A stretch of 64,000 nt of DNA, from positions 3,782,001 through 3,846,000 of the forward strand of contig NZ_JACHDS010000001.1 of assembly GCF_014201195.1 (NCBI RefSeq). Direction: 5' to 3'. Under the pieces are notes generated by a model, which worked only from the letters and a program-made list of their open reading frames with translations, made no database searches and was not told the DNA's origin. This DNA comes from Nocardiopsis mwathae (GTDB taxonomy: Bacteria; Actinomycetota; Actinomycetes; Streptosporangiales; Streptosporangiaceae). This document shows, one piece after another, positions 9,223-19,521 of the stretch. The first letter of the stretch is position 1. Every line of letters begins with the position of its first letter. A program made the translations under genes and the position numbers.

Positions 9223-9250
9223 GTGAGCCCCGCACACGCGGGGAAGGTGG
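9223..9250 (+). repeat. solitary CRISPR-like repeat
   Basis: GTGAGCCCCGCACACGCGGG and the following bases match the minus-strand repeat of the 2341-2493 array at about 20 of the first 25 positions, including the GTGAGCCCCGCA half and the GCGGGGA half. Only one copy is present. It is preceded by GCAGGTCATTTGCT, which resembles the leader end of actinobacterial type I-E arrays as I remember them. It could be an array reduced to one repeat or an off-target integration of a leader-repeat unit. Confidence 0.55.
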
Positions 9251-9265
9251 CGGGGCGCAGCAGTG

Positions 9266-9299
9266 GGCCGCCGGGGTGCCTGACGGCACCCCGGCGGCC
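9266..9299. terminator. strong hairpin between methyltransferase and thiC
   Basis: A perfect 15-bp stem (9266-9280 with 9285-9299) closes a TGAC loop. It lies between the convergent ends of the methyltransferase gene and thiC. There is no T-tract on either side, which is common for terminators in high-GC actinomycetes. Confidence 0.65.
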
Positions 9300-9340
9300 T
9301 ACGTTCGTTCAGGACCCAGCCCGACGAGGAAGCATCTCCC

Positions 9341-11338
<1,998 letters not shown>

Positions 11339-12205
11339 CTAGAACAGGGTGCCCGACTCGGGCTCGTCCTTCACCGGTTCCAGCAGCTCGGGGCCGTTGT
11401 TGCGGACACTGTTGACCTCGGTGCCCACCTGCTGGATCCCGAAGTCGCGCACCGGTGTCGCGGCCATGACGTGCTGGAGGTCGGCGAGCTCGGCGGCGGG
11501 GTCGAGCCAGGTGTCCCAGGCGTCGCGCGGGACGACGATCGGCATCCGCTCGTGGATGTGCTCCAGCTCGGGTGCGGCCTGAGTGGTGACGACGGTGCAG
11601 GTCCACAGCCAGGCGCCGGGGTCCTCCTCCGGGAGTTCCGGGTCGCGCCAGCGCTCGAACAGTCCGGCGAGGGCGAGCGGTGAGCCGTCGGTGTAGCGGA
11701 CGGCGTAGGGGCGCTTCTTCGCTTTGGCCTTGCGGCGCTTGTGCCCGGGGTCGGTGGCGGGGGACGTGCCGGGCTCGGCGGCGCCGGGGGCCTGGTCGTT
11801 GGGGAGCAACTGCCACTCGTAGTAGGCGTCGGCGGGCAGTAGGCAGCGGCGGCGCTTGAACGCGGCGCGGAAGGACGGCTTTTCGGCCACCGTCTCGCTA
11901 CGCGCGTTGATCATCTTGTAGCCGACGTTGACGTCCTTCGCCCAGGACGGCACGAGCCCCCAGCGCAGCGTGCGCAGGTACTGCGGCCCGGTGGGGTGGG
12001 CACCGCGGCCGACCTCGCCGGGCGGCGTCCCGAGCACGGCGTAGACGGGTTTGCCGGGAGCGATGTTGTAGTCGGGCTGCAGTTCCTCCAGGGGCGGCCA
12101 GGCACGGGCGTCGCGGGCCGCCTCGACCGCTTCGTCGATCTCGGGGAGGTCGAAGGCGAGCTGCAGCTCGTGCTGATTTCGCGCCTGGGCATAACGACCG
12201 CACAT
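11339..12205 (-). CDS. SRAP/YedK-family abasic-site-processing peptidase
   Basis: The 288-residue protein is the bacterial homologue of HMCES, which crosslinks to abasic sites in single-stranded DNA. It begins MCGRYA, so removal of Met exposes the catalytic Cys2. Other family blocks are present: YNIAPG, LRWGLVPSW, INARSET, YYEW and the active-site HERMP. A basic, low-similarity insertion (HKRRKAKAKKRPY) lies mid-protein, before the typical YAVRYTDGSPLALAGL. There is no clear ribosome-binding site before the ATG, so it may be leaderless. In mycobacteria the homologue (Rv3226c) lies next to aroA and rsgA. Here a 4-kb accessory insertion separates them. Confidence 0.93.
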   Translation of the reverse strand: MCGRYAQARNQHELQLAFDLPEIDEAVEAARDARAWPPLEELQPDYNIAPGKPVYAVLGTPPGEVGRGAHPTGPQYLRTLRWGLVPSWAKDVNVGYKMINARSETVAEKPSFRAAFKRRRCLLPADAYYEWQLLPNDQAPGAAEPGTSPATDPGHKRRKAKAKKRPYAVRYTDGSPLALAGLFERWRDPELPEEDPGAWLWTCTVVTTQAAPELEHIHERMPIVVPRDAWDTWLDPAAELADLQHVMAATPVRDFGIQQVGTEVNSVRNNGPELLEPVKDEPESGTLF

Positions 12206-12325
12206 GGGGGCCAGTATTTCACCGGCCGTGGCGCGCGGTGAACACTCCGGGCCGGGGAGCGCGGCGGCGGCCGCCGCCCGTTTCGTGTCGGGTGTGGTGC
12301 TCCCCTGGTCGGCATGCGCGGGCGG

Positions 12326-13132
12326 TCACCGCAGCCGGCCGAGGACCTGCCGGATGAGGTCGATGGAGCGCCGGGGCGGGTACGCCTCGGCCTGCAGGGC
12401 GCCGAAAAGGGAGAGCATGCGGTTGACCTTGTCCGACTCGCGGAAGCTCTGCCCGCCGAAGGTGTTCTCCATGTGCAGCAGGTTGCCGGTGGGGAGCTCG
12501 AAGATGCGGAACGGGGTGCACAGGCCCGGGTGGTGGCCGATGTCGTCGGGGATCACCTGCAGCCGGATCTTGCCGCTGCTCATCAGCTTCTCCAGGTGTT
12601 CGAGCTGGAGGCGCATGATCCTGCGGTCGCCGATGGTGCGGGTGATGACGACTTCGTCGACGACGAACCACAGGGCGGGGGCCTCGGGCAGGACCGCGTC
12701 GAGGCGTTCGCTGCGGGCCTTGACGACCGATTCGATGCGCTCGGCCGGGACGCCGACCTGACGTGCGCTGATGAGGGTGCGCGAGTAGTCGGGGACCTGC
12801 AGGAGCCCGGGGACGAGGATCGGGTGGTACTCGCGGATCCGCCGCGAGGCGCGCTCCATGCGCAGGACGCCGCTGAACCCCTCGGACAGCTCGTCGCCGT
12901 CGCCCAGTTCCGCCCGGAGCTGGCGGAGGGTGCCTCCTGTAGCGAGCTCACGATCCAGAATGTCGCAATGCTCCGCCTTTGGGGTCCGTGTTCCTTTTTC
13001 GAACGCACCGATCAGCTGTCGCGATATCCCCACCGAACGCCCGAGCTGGTCCTGCGTTTTCCCAGCTCGTTCGCGTAGACGCCGGAGTTCGGCGCCCCAC
13101 CGGAGCCACGCTCCATTCCCTTTCTCCACCAT
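12326..13132 (-). CDS. XRE-family helix-turn-helix regulator with DUF5753
   Basis: The 268-residue protein has an N-terminal Cro/C1-type helix-turn-helix (KTQDQLGRSVGISRQLIGAFEKG, residues about 25-47). It is followed by a DUF5753 domain (EYHPILVPGLLQVPDYSRTL and later VIPDDIGHHPG). Actinomycetes carry dozens of such proteins, usually beside a small DUF397 protein or an anti-sigma-like kinase. Here the neighbours are two small proteins that I do not recognise as DUF397. The region between 13132 and 13409 is their shared divergent control region. The target genes are unknown; autoregulation and control of the divergent small genes is a reasonable inference. Confidence 0.85.
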   Translation of the reverse strand: MVEKGNGAWLRWGAELRRLRERAGKTQDQLGRSVGISRQLIGAFEKGTRTPKAEHCDILDRELATGGTLRQLRAELGDGDELSEGFSGVLRMERASRRIREYHPILVPGLLQVPDYSRTLISARQVGVPAERIESVVKARSERLDAVLPEAPALWFVVDEVVITRTIGDRRIMRLQLEHLEKLMSSGKIRLQVIPDDIGHHPGLCTPFRIFELPTGNLLHMENTFGGQSFRESDKVNRMLSLFGALQAEAYPPRRSIDLIRQVLGRLR

Positions 13133-13408
13133 GTTCCAAAGTTGACACAGTGCGCCACATCATGCCACGGATTCCACGAAAAGCTAGAGTCATGTGGCTT
13201 CTATGGAAGGTCGGCCGCCGTCACGCCATTCTTGGAGCAGAGCACGGGAATCGGAGAACCACATGAGATCGCCGAGGGCGCGGGCCCGCCTTCTCCGCAC
13301 GAGTACGGCCACGACCACCAGGCACATCGCTGCCTCCGCGACATGTCGGGGGTGGCCGTAGTGCTGGCCGCACGACCGACCTTCCAGACACGGAGCGGGG
13401 TCACGACC

Positions 13409-13639
13409 GTGACGCGCGGGCGCATCCGCATCACCTACGACCGCCACGCCGCAGAGTCCCGCCAGTGGAGTGTCCACTTCGACGGAAAACAGGTCGCCGA
13501 ACGGGTGAACATGGACGACGCCCACTGGGCGCTACTCACCTCCGGCGTCACCACCATGCCGGAGGCGGTCGACCTACTGAACGCCGCCAAGGGGTGCCAG
13601 AGCGCCCGCCGACGCCTCAGGCGGCAAGGAGCAGCGTGA
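13409..13639 (+). CDS. small protein of unknown function beside the DUF5753 regulator
   Basis: The likely product is 76 residues, beginning with a GTG at 13409. A GGAG lies about 14 bases upstream, so the start is uncertain; an ATG at 13344 in the same frame is an alternative. I do not recognise a domain. The N-terminal half looks like beta strands (RIRITYDRHAAESRQWSVHF). The C-terminus is basic (ARRRLRRQG). Its stop overlaps the start of the next small gene (GTGA), so the two form an operon. Position next to an XRE/DUF5753 regulator suggests a partner role like that of DUF397 proteins, but this is only inference. Confidence 0.5.
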   Translation: MTRGRIRITYDRHAAESRQWSVHFDGKQVAERVNMDDAHWALLTSGVTTMPEAVDLLNAAKGCQSARRRLRRQGAA

Positions 13640-13788
13640 TCGTCGCCGATCGGCAGGACCTGGCGGGTCGACTGTCCGACGTGGACGATCGCTTCGCTCA
13701 GGTCGACACCCCACTCGACCGACTCGAAGTCGGCCAGGCCGAGATGCGCGACGTCCTCACCCGTATCGCCGCCACGATCGGCGCCTGA
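13636..13788 (+). CDS. 50-residue coiled-coil-like small protein
   Basis: A GTG at 13636 has an excellent AAGGAG ribosome-binding site five bases upstream and overlaps the previous stop by four bases. The product is almost entirely one amphipathic helix, with leucine/valine heptads through LSDVDDRFAQVDTPLDRLEV and then IAATIG. Similar tiny coiled-coil proteins occur in actinomycetes without assigned function. It ends exactly where the convergent OsmC gene ends, with no spacer. Confidence 0.6.
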   Translation: MIVADRQDLAGRLSDVDDRFAQVDTPLDRLEVGQAEMRDVLTRIAATIGA

Positions 13789-14274
13789 TCACGCGGTCGC
13801 GCCGGCGACCTCGATCACGGGCTCGTGGTGGACCGGGAAGTTCACCGAGCGGGCGATGAAGCAGACCTGGTTCGCCCGCCGGTGCAACTTCTCGGCCACC
13901 TCGACCATGCTGGCGTCGGCGACCGTGACCACCGGGTGGAGGGTCACCTCGGAGAAGTCACCGGACGAGTCGGCTCGGGTGACCATGGTGCCGGTCGCCC
14001 GGTCCTCATAGGCGACCACGTTCACCTTCGCCGCCACCGCCAGCGCGAGATACGACAGCATGTGGCACTCGCTCAGCGCGCTGACCAGTAAGTCCTCCGG
14101 GTTCCAGCGGCTGGGGTCGCCGCGGAAGGCGGCATCGGCCGATCCCCTGATCACCGGGCGCCCCTCGGCCTCGATGTCGTGGGAGCGTCCGTAGTCGCGA
14201 TACCGCGTGGTGCCCGATCCGGTGTTCCCCGTCCACCGCGTCCGGACCTCGTAGTGGTGCACCTTGTCCGCCAT
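13789..14274 (-). CDS. OsmC-family peroxidase/redox protein
   Basis: The 161-residue OsmC-fold protein carries the two family cysteines: one in ALSECHMLSYLA (about residue 69), the other in ANQVCFIARSVNFPV near the C-terminus. OsmC/Ohr proteins reduce organic hydroperoxides through these cysteines. The spacing here fits the OsmC group rather than Ohr. The ATG at 14274 has GGGGGA upstream; longer frames would add residues with no family similarity. Confidence 0.88.
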   Translation of the reverse strand: MADKVHHYEVRTRWTGNTGSGTTRYRDYGRSHDIEAEGRPVIRGSADAAFRGDPSRWNPEDLLVSALSECHMLSYLALAVAAKVNVVAYEDRATGTMVTRADSSGDFSEVTLHPVVTVADASMVEVAEKLHRRANQVCFIARSVNFPVHHEPVIEVAGATA

Positions 14275-14655
14275 CGCTCCCCCTTCGGTCCGATCAGATG
14301 TTCGACGGCGTCTCGCGGCCCAGCATGCCATGTCGTGATCCCGATGTGGAGCACGGGACGCGGGAACGCCATGTCGACCGTCCGCACCGAGCGGACTTCT
14401 CCTATCGCACCCGGACCGCGGTCCGGTTCTCCACCGTCCGTTTCCGGACACGAAGCCAAAGATCAATCACTGAAAAGATCCACATCCACACGTCCACCGC
14501 AGTGTCAGACGTACCACGCCAGCTGCACGGACTCGATCGACACTCTTTCCGCTCCAGCAAGAAACACCAGCCATCCCATCCTCGCGATCAAAATGATCAC
14601 AATGGTCGGCTTGCTACGTTGAAGCCGCCTATCCGCGAGACTGAAAGGGATAGCT
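14275..14655. other. intergenic region upstream of the secreted amidase gene
   Basis: No gene is supported in these 380 bp. The right half is distinctly less GC-rich than the chromosome average. A perfect 16-bp palindrome, CCGGACCGCGGTCCGG, lies at 14411-14426. It may act as the OsmC-side operator or as an end of an inserted segment. Confidence 0.45.
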
Positions 14656-15828
14656 TTGCCCCCCCTTATTAGACGTTCTCTATGCATCGGATCCGCTGTC
14701 ACGCTGGCACTGGCCCTGACGCAGCTGCCCGCCACCGCGGAGCCCCAGGCCAGCGGCGCTTCCTCAACCCCGTCTACCGACATTCTGGATGTGAATGCCT
14801 TCGCCGAAGACCTCGCACAGGCCGTCGAGTCACTGAACAAGGAGTTTCTCGTCGGAGACGCCCAGACTGCGTCCGCAAACCCGCAGGATGCGGCTTCGTC
14901 TCTGGTAGACACGACCATCAAAAAGGAATCCCCCCTAGACGCACCCGCCATACGGGAAAGCCTGTCGCAGGAAGCAGTTCGCCTCATCGGGTCCCAGAGA
15001 GTACTGACGGAGGAAGACGGAATCGAGATCGAGTCGACGTCCGTCTCGGTCGACTCCGTCGATGTGGAGGAGTCGTCTCAGACGTCATCGACGATCGTGA
15101 CCGTCGACCTGCACATCATCCGTGACATGGGCAAGGATGACTTCGGTGAGAATGCGGCATGGGAAGAGGTCATCCCCTACGTCACCCGGCTCAACGAGAC
15201 CACCGGCATACCGATGTCACTCGACATCATGAACGAGCCCGAAGACCAGGTCGAAGGGCAGGACCCCATCCAGATCGACGGCCCAGTGGCTCCCACGCCC
15301 TCCACTCCCGAAGAGCAGGAGCTCTACGAATACGGCGGCCCCCGAGATGAGGTCGAAACCCGCGGCCTCAGCGCAGCGAACCGAGCCAAGGTGTCCCGCT
15401 ACGCCAAGAAGCACTGGAAGAACTACAACAAGAACTACCGCCGTTTCGGTCAGGACTGCACCAACTTCGCGTCACAGGCTCTGCGTGCGGGCGGTTGGAA
15501 GCACAAGACCGGCTACTACAAGTCAACCTCCGCGTGGTGGTACAACAGACTCAACCAGTCACGATCCTGGGTCAACGCCGAGTACTTCTACCAGTTCGCC
15601 CTGAAGAAGTCCAAGCGTACGAGCATGCACAGCAGCCCCGGCAAGCTCCGGACCGGTGACATCCTTCAGTACCGGACGAAGAGGGACAAGGCCAAGAGCC
15701 ACACCATGATCACGACCGGCAGAAAGAAGGGGCAACCCCTGCTCACCTATCACACCCGAGACACGCTGAACAAGCCTCTCTCTCAGATCAGAAAGCCCAA
15801 TAGAATTCTCTATCCTCACAAGGTATGA
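14656..15828 (+). CDS. secreted protein with C-terminal putative amidase domain (Amidase_6)
   Basis: The 390-residue protein starts with a signal peptide (residues 1 to about 29, ending near ATAEP). An acidic Ser/Thr/Glu-rich middle of about 200 residues follows. The C-terminal domain of about 150 residues contains FGQDCTNFASQALRAGGW. That Cys-containing motif marks the putative amidase domain (PF12671), whose NlpC/P60-like fold suggests a Cys-His active site. The histidine is plausibly in KSHTMITTG. The TTG start has AAAGGGA six bases upstream. Base composition is less GC-rich than its neighbours. The lipoprotein gene follows after 21 bp, probably in the same operon. Confidence 0.8.
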   Translation: MPPLIRRSLCIGSAVTLALALTQLPATAEPQASGASSTPSTDILDVNAFAEDLAQAVESLNKEFLVGDAQTASANPQDAASSLVDTTIKKESPLDAPAIRESLSQEAVRLIGSQRVLTEEDGIEIESTSVSVDSVDVEESSQTSSTIVTVDLHIIRDMGKDDFGENAAWEEVIPYVTRLNETTGIPMSLDIMNEPEDQVEGQDPIQIDGPVAPTPSTPEEQELYEYGGPRDEVETRGLSAANRAKVSRYAKKHWKNYNKNYRRFGQDCTNFASQALRAGGWKHKTGYYKSTSAWWYNRLNQSRSWVNAEYFYQFALKKSKRTSMHSSPGKLRTGDILQYRTKRDKAKSHTMITTGRKKGQPLLTYHTRDTLNKPLSQIRKPNRILYPHKV

Positions 15829-15849
15829 ACCATAGAACCGGAGATCCGA

Positions 15850-16272
15850 GTGATAAGGAATGCGGTCTTGGCCGTCCCCCTGCTAGCGTTCCTCTCCGTC
15901 ACAACAGCCTGTTCGTCTCCGGGCTCGGAATGCGGATCAGGCACTGACTCCGCCGAAAGCGCTGTTCAGAGATTCCTAGCGGACGTTTCTGCAGGACGCG
16001 ACGAGGGCGCGTGCCGCTATCTCACCGAGGGGCGGACGCCCGACTCACGCGAAGCCGAGGCACTTCGTACCCGGTTGGGTGGTGCGGACCCCGCGTCGTT
16101 GAGGATCGCTACGACCGACCAGATGGGCGCAGAACACGTCGTTACCGTGCGAACGGATGACGGCACCTGGGTGGGCGACTTCAGCGTGATCGAGGGGGAC
16201 TCCTTCCTCCTCTCCTCGTGGGTGACCGACGAGGAGTATTCCCCGGACGCTTCGGACGCGGACTCGTCCTAG
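15850..16272 (+). CDS. putative lipoprotein of unknown function
   Basis: The 140-residue product begins with a short charged region, a hydrophobic stretch and SVTTAC, a plausible but non-ideal lipobox that would place Cys21 on the outer membrane face. The mature part includes ESAVQRFLADVSAGRDEGAC, a pattern seen in small helix-plus-sheet periplasmic-type domains of the SnoaL/NTF2 or DUF4878 kind. No domain is certain. The GTG start has GGAGAT upstream. It follows the secreted amidase by 21 bp and is likely co-transcribed with it. Confidence 0.65.
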   Translation: MIRNAVLAVPLLAFLSVTTACSSPGSECGSGTDSAESAVQRFLADVSAGRDEGACRYLTEGRTPDSREAEALRTRLGGADPASLRIATTDQMGAEHVVTVRTDDGTWVGDFSVIEGDSFLLSSWVTDEEYSPDASDADSS

Positions 16273-16300
16273 CGTCCCGCTCCGCACCGATGAGTACGGC

Positions 16301-16318
16301 CCCGACCACGTGGTCGGG
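16301..16318. terminator. perfect 18-bp palindrome after the lipoprotein gene
   Basis: CCCGACCACGTGGTCGGG is a loopless palindrome 28 bp past the lipoprotein stop and about 57 bp before aroA. A hairpin terminator and an operator are both possible. There is no T-tract. Confidence 0.45.
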
Positions 16319-16362
16319 CCGGTGCGCACGGCAGAAGGCCACAGGTCGGCACCGGCCCCGGC

Positions 16363-16368
16363 TACCCT
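16363..16368 (+). promoter_or_regulatory. -10 element of a probable leaderless aroA promoter
   Basis: TACCCT ends six bases before the aroA ATG, and no ribosome-binding site precedes that ATG. This places the transcription start at or next to the start codon. Leaderless transcripts are common in actinomycetes. Confidence 0.5.
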
Positions 16369-16374
16369 TGGGGC

Positions 16375-17649
16375 ATGCCGACCTCCGCACCGACCTGGCC
16401 TGCTCCTACCGCCCGCGGCCCCGTGGACGCCACGGTCAGCCTGCCCGGATCGAAGTCGATGACCAACCGCGCGCTGATCCTCGCGGCGCTCGCGGAGACG
16501 CCCGTCGTCGTCCGACGCCCGCTGCGCAGCCGCGACACCGACCTCATGGCCGCCGCCCTGCGCGCCCTCGGGATCGGCGTGGTGGAGCAGGGGGCCGACT
16601 GGGCCGTCACGCCCGCCCCGCCGCGCGGGCCGGCCGCGCTGGACGTCGGCAACGCGGGCACGGTCATGCGGTTCGTCCCGCCGCTCGCGGCACTCGCCGA
16701 CGGCGACGTCGACTTCGACGGCGACCCGCGGGCGCGCGAGCGTCCCGTCGGTCCGCTGCTGGACGCCCTGCGCGCCCTCGGCGCCGACATCGACGACGGC
16801 GGGCGCGGCGCCCTTCCCCTCGTCATCCACGGCACCGGCGCCCTGCGCGGCGGCCCGGTCACCCTGGACGCCTCCAGTTCCTCCCAGTTCGTCTCCGCGC
16901 TGTTGCTCAGCGGCGCCCGCTTCGGCGACGGGGTGGAGGTCCGCCACGTCGGCGACCCGGTCCCCTCCCAGCCGCACCTGGACATGACCGTGGAGATGCT
17001 GCGGGCCGCCGGGGTTCACGTCGACACCTCCGTCCCCGACGTGTGGCGGGTGTCCCCCGGCCCCGTCAAGCCGGGTGAGATCGCGGTCGAGCCCGACCTG
17101 TCCAACGCCGCGCCGTTCCTCGCCGCCGCCCTGGTGACCGGCGGACGGGTCACCGTGCGCGACTGGCCCCGCCGGACCACCCAGCCCGGGGATGCCCTGC
17201 GCGAGCTGTTCACCACCATGGGTGGCGAGGTCTCCTTCGCCGCCGACGGCCTGACCCTGCGCGGCACCGGCGAGATCCGGGGGATCACCGCCGACCTGCG
17301 CGAGGTCGGTGAACTCACCCCGACGATCGCGGCCGTCGCCGCACTCGCCTCGACCCCGTCGCGCATCACCGGCATCGCCCACCTGCGGCGGCACGAGACC
17401 GACCGCATCGCGGCGCTGGTACGCGAGATCAACGCCCTGGGCGGCGACGCCGAGGAGCTGCCGGACGGCCTGGTGATCCGCCCGCGCCCGCTGCACGGCG
17501 GCGTGTTCCAGAGCTACGACGACCACCGGATGGCGACCTCCGGTGCCGTGATCGGCCTCGCGGTGCCCGGGGTGGAGGTGGAGGACATCGCGACCACGGG
17601 CAAGACACTGCCGAACTTCCCCGAACTGTGGGCGGGGGTCACCGCGTGA
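16375..17649 (+). CDS. aroA: AroA, 3-phosphoshikimate 1-carboxyvinyltransferase (EPSP synthase)
   Basis: AroA condenses shikimate 3-phosphate with phosphoenolpyruvate in the shikimate pathway. The 424-residue length is normal. Family motifs are all present: [17 protein letters not shown] near the N-terminus, [18 protein letters not shown] (the LxxGNAGT signature), [13 protein letters not shown], and RHHETDR-like [13 protein letters not shown] near the end. The gene lacks a ribosome-binding site and is likely leaderless. It is translationally coupled to rsgA by a GTGA overlap. The aroA-rsgA pairing is conserved in actinobacteria. Confidence 0.96.
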   Translation: MPTSAPTWPAPTARGPVDATVSLPGSKSMTNRALILAALAETPVVVRRPLRSRDTDLMAAALRALGIGVVEQGADWAVTPAPPRGPAALDVGNAGTVMRFVPPLAALADGDVDFDGDPRARERPVGPLLDALRALGADIDDGGRGALPLVIHGTGALRGGPVTLDASSSSQFVSALLLSGARFGDGVEVRHVGDPVPSQPHLDMTVEMLRAAGVHVDTSVPDVWRVSPGPVKPGEIAVEPDLSNAAPFLAAALVTGGRVTVRDWPRRTTQPGDALRELFTTMGGEVSFAADGLTLRGTGEIRGITADLREVGELTPTIAAVAALASTPSRITGIAHLRRHETDRIAALVREINALGGDAEELPDGLVIRPRPLHGGVFQSYDDHRMATSGAVIGLAVPGVEVEDIATTGKTLPNFPELWAGVTA

Positions 17650-18647
17650 GCGGCGGCAGGGGCTACATCGACGAGGACGACATCCGCGTCCGGGCACGGG
17701 GCGGGTCGCGCCCGCGCACCCGCAACCGGCCCAAGCATGAGGACGCCCGCGAGGGCTTCGTGACGACGGTCGACCGCGGCCGCTACCGCTGCCTGGTCGA
17801 CGGGCGGCCCGTCGTCGCGATGAAGGCGCGCGAGCTGGGGCGCGGCAGCATCGTGGTGGGCGACCGGGTGGCCCTGGTGGGCGACCTCTCCGGCCGCCCC
17901 GACACGCTGGCCCGCGTGGTGCGGGTCGAGGAGCGGCGTTCGGTCCTGCGCAGGACCGCCGATGACACCGACCCGGTCGAACGCGTCATCGTCGCCAACG
18001 CCGACCAGCTGGTCATCGTCTGCGCGCTGGCCGACCCGCCGCCGCAGCCGCGGTTCATCGACCGGTGCCTGGTGGCCGCCTACGACGCGGGGCTGGAGCC
18101 GCTGTTGTGCCTGACCAAGTCCGATCTCTCGGACCCGGACGGGGTGCTGGCGATCTACGCGTCGCTCGACCTGCCCAACGTCGTGACGAGTCTCGACGGC
18201 GACCTGGACGACGTGCGCGGCCACCTGGCCGGCCGCACCAGCGTGCTGGTGGGCTCGTCGGGGGTCGGCAAGTCCACTCTGGTCAACCGGTTGCTTCCGG
18301 ATGCCGCGCGCGCGGTCGGGGACGTCAACCCGGTGACGGGGCGGGGGCGGCACACATCGACGTCGGCGGTGGCGCTTCCGCTCGACGGCGGGTGGATCAT
18401 CGACACGCCGGGGGTGCGCAGCTTCGGCCTCGCGCACATCAGCCCGGACGACGTGGTGGCGGGTTTCCCCGACCTGGACGAGGCCGTGGTGGAGTGCCCT
18501 TCCGGCTGCCCCCACACCGAGGGGACGCCCGACTGCGCCTTGGACACCTGGCTGGTGGAGGGGCGGCTCGACCAGGCCCGCGTCGACTCGCTGCGGCGTC
18601 TGCTCAGCAGCCGCGAGGGCGAGGACAACACGGCGCCGTCGGCGTGA
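17646..18647 (+). CDS. rsgA: RsgA, ribosome small-subunit-dependent GTPase
   Basis: RsgA is a late-stage 30S maturation GTPase. The 333-residue protein has an N-terminal OB-fold and a circularly permuted GTPase domain: G4 (TKSDLSD) comes before G1 ([12 protein letters not shown]) and G3 ([10 protein letters not shown]). A C-terminal zinc knuckle is formed by [14 protein letters not shown]. The GTG at 17646 overlaps the aroA stop by four bases. The N-terminal tail is basic ([14 protein letters not shown]), as expected for rRNA contact. Confidence 0.95.
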   Translation: MSGGRGYIDEDDIRVRARGGSRPRTRNRPKHEDAREGFVTTVDRGRYRCLVDGRPVVAMKARELGRGSIVVGDRVALVGDLSGRPDTLARVVRVEERRSVLRRTADDTDPVERVIVANADQLVIVCALADPPPQPRFIDRCLVAAYDAGLEPLLCLTKSDLSDPDGVLAIYASLDLPNVVTSLDGDLDDVRGHLAGRTSVLVGSSGVGKSTLVNRLLPDAARAVGDVNPVTGRGRHTSTSAVALPLDGGWIIDTPGVRSFGLAHISPDDVVAGFPDLDEAVVECPSGCPHTEGTPDCALDTWLVEGRLDQARVDSLRRLLSSREGEDNTAPSA

Positions 18648-18719
18648 CGGGCGCGGGCCGGTCACAGGCCCCACCTTCTCTCCCCTCGACCACCCCGGCG
18701 GACGTATCGTCAATCATGG

Positions 18720-18758
18720 GTTGACGCCCACCCATGCGTCAACCTAACGTTGACGCAT
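18720..18758 (+). promoter_or_regulatory. promoter covered by a triple GTTGACGC operator
   Basis: GTTGACGC occurs at 18720-18727 and 18749-18756 and as its reverse complement at 18736-18743. The second and third elements form a perfect 10-bp inverted repeat (ATGCGTCAAC/GTTGACGCAT) that includes the start of the ATG at 18757. A good promoter is embedded: -35 TTGACG (18721-18726), 18-bp spacer, -10 TAACGT (18745-18750), with transcription predicted to begin at the ATG. A repressor bound here would cover the whole promoter. Confidence 0.65.
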
Positions 18759-19521
18759 GGAGAAAACCACACCCACCCCCCACCCGGTCCGACTGGACGA
18801 ACTCATCGAGGCGATCAAGGGAGTCCGCTCCGACCCCCTGGAGCAGCTCTCCGATGCGGTCATCGCCGCCGACCACCTCGGCGAGGTCGCCGACCACCTC
18901 ATCGGGCACTTCGTCGACCAGGCCCGCCGCTCGGGGGCATCGTGGACGGACATCGGCAGGAGCATGGGGGTGAGCAAGCAGGCCGCACAGAAGCGGTTCG
19001 TGCCCAAGGAGCCCATCGGCCCCGCCGACCTCGACCCCGACCAGGGCTTCCGCCGCTTCACCCCGCGCGCCCGCAAGGTCGTCATGGCCTCGCAGAGCGA
19101 GGCACAGGCGGCGGGCAATACCGAGATCCGCCCCGAGCACCTGGTGCTCGGCCTCCTGACCGAATCCGAGGGGCTCGCGGCGCGGGCGATCGTCGCGCAG
19201 AACGTGACACTGCAGGCGGTGCGGGAAGCCGCGACCGCCGCACTGCCGCCGGCGGCCGACGAGGTTCCCGGCCTCGTCCCCTTCGACGCGCAGTCGAAGA
19301 AGGCCCTGGAGCTCACGTTCCGCGAAGCCCTGCGTATGGGGCACGGCTACGTCGGCACCGAGCACATCCTGCTCGGCCTGCTGGAGGTGGAGGACGGCTC
19401 CGGAGTGCTGAGCGGGCTCGGCATCGCCAAGGCCGGAGTCGAGCAGATCACCCGGGCCGTGGCCGACGCGGCAGCGGCGGCCTTCGGCGCCGACGCGCCC
19501 ACCTCCTCCGACCGGGAGTAA
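18757..19521 (+). CDS. Clp N-terminal-domain protein with N-terminal helix-turn-helix
   Basis: The 254-residue protein starts with about 80 residues containing a helix-turn-helix (ASWTDIGRSMGVSKQAAQKRF). Two Clp_N repeats follow (EIRPEHLVLGLL and VGTEHILLGLLEVEDGSG), which in ClpC/ClpA bind adaptors and substrates. It has no AAA+ ATPase domain. It may therefore be a regulator that senses Clp substrates or adaptors, or competes for them. The gene appears leaderless and sits under a triple operator that overlaps its own promoter, so autoregulation is likely. The reading is inference; domain calls are from visible motifs. Confidence 0.82.
   Translation: MEKTTPTPHPVRLDELIEAIKGVRSDPLEQLSDAVIAADHLGEVADHLIGHFVDQARRSGASWTDIGRSMGVSKQAAQKRFVPKEPIGPADLDPDQGFRRFTPRARKVVMASQSEAQAAGNTEIRPEHLVLGLLTESEGLAARAIVAQNVTLQAVREAATAALPPAADEVPGLVPFDAQSKKALELTFREALRMGHGYVGTEHILLGLLEVEDGSGVLSGLGIAKAGVEQITRAVADAAAAAFGADAPTSSDRE

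Noticed and set aside
13263-13361. 33-codon ORF with GGAGAA upstream between the DUF5753 gene and the small genes
   Set aside because: The product is very short and Arg/Thr-biased with no conservation evidence; it could be a leader peptide but is not supportable.
15647-17697. Minus-strand frame opposite aroA and the lipoprotein gene
   Set aside because: Shadow of aroA; Arg/Gly-rich with no family features.
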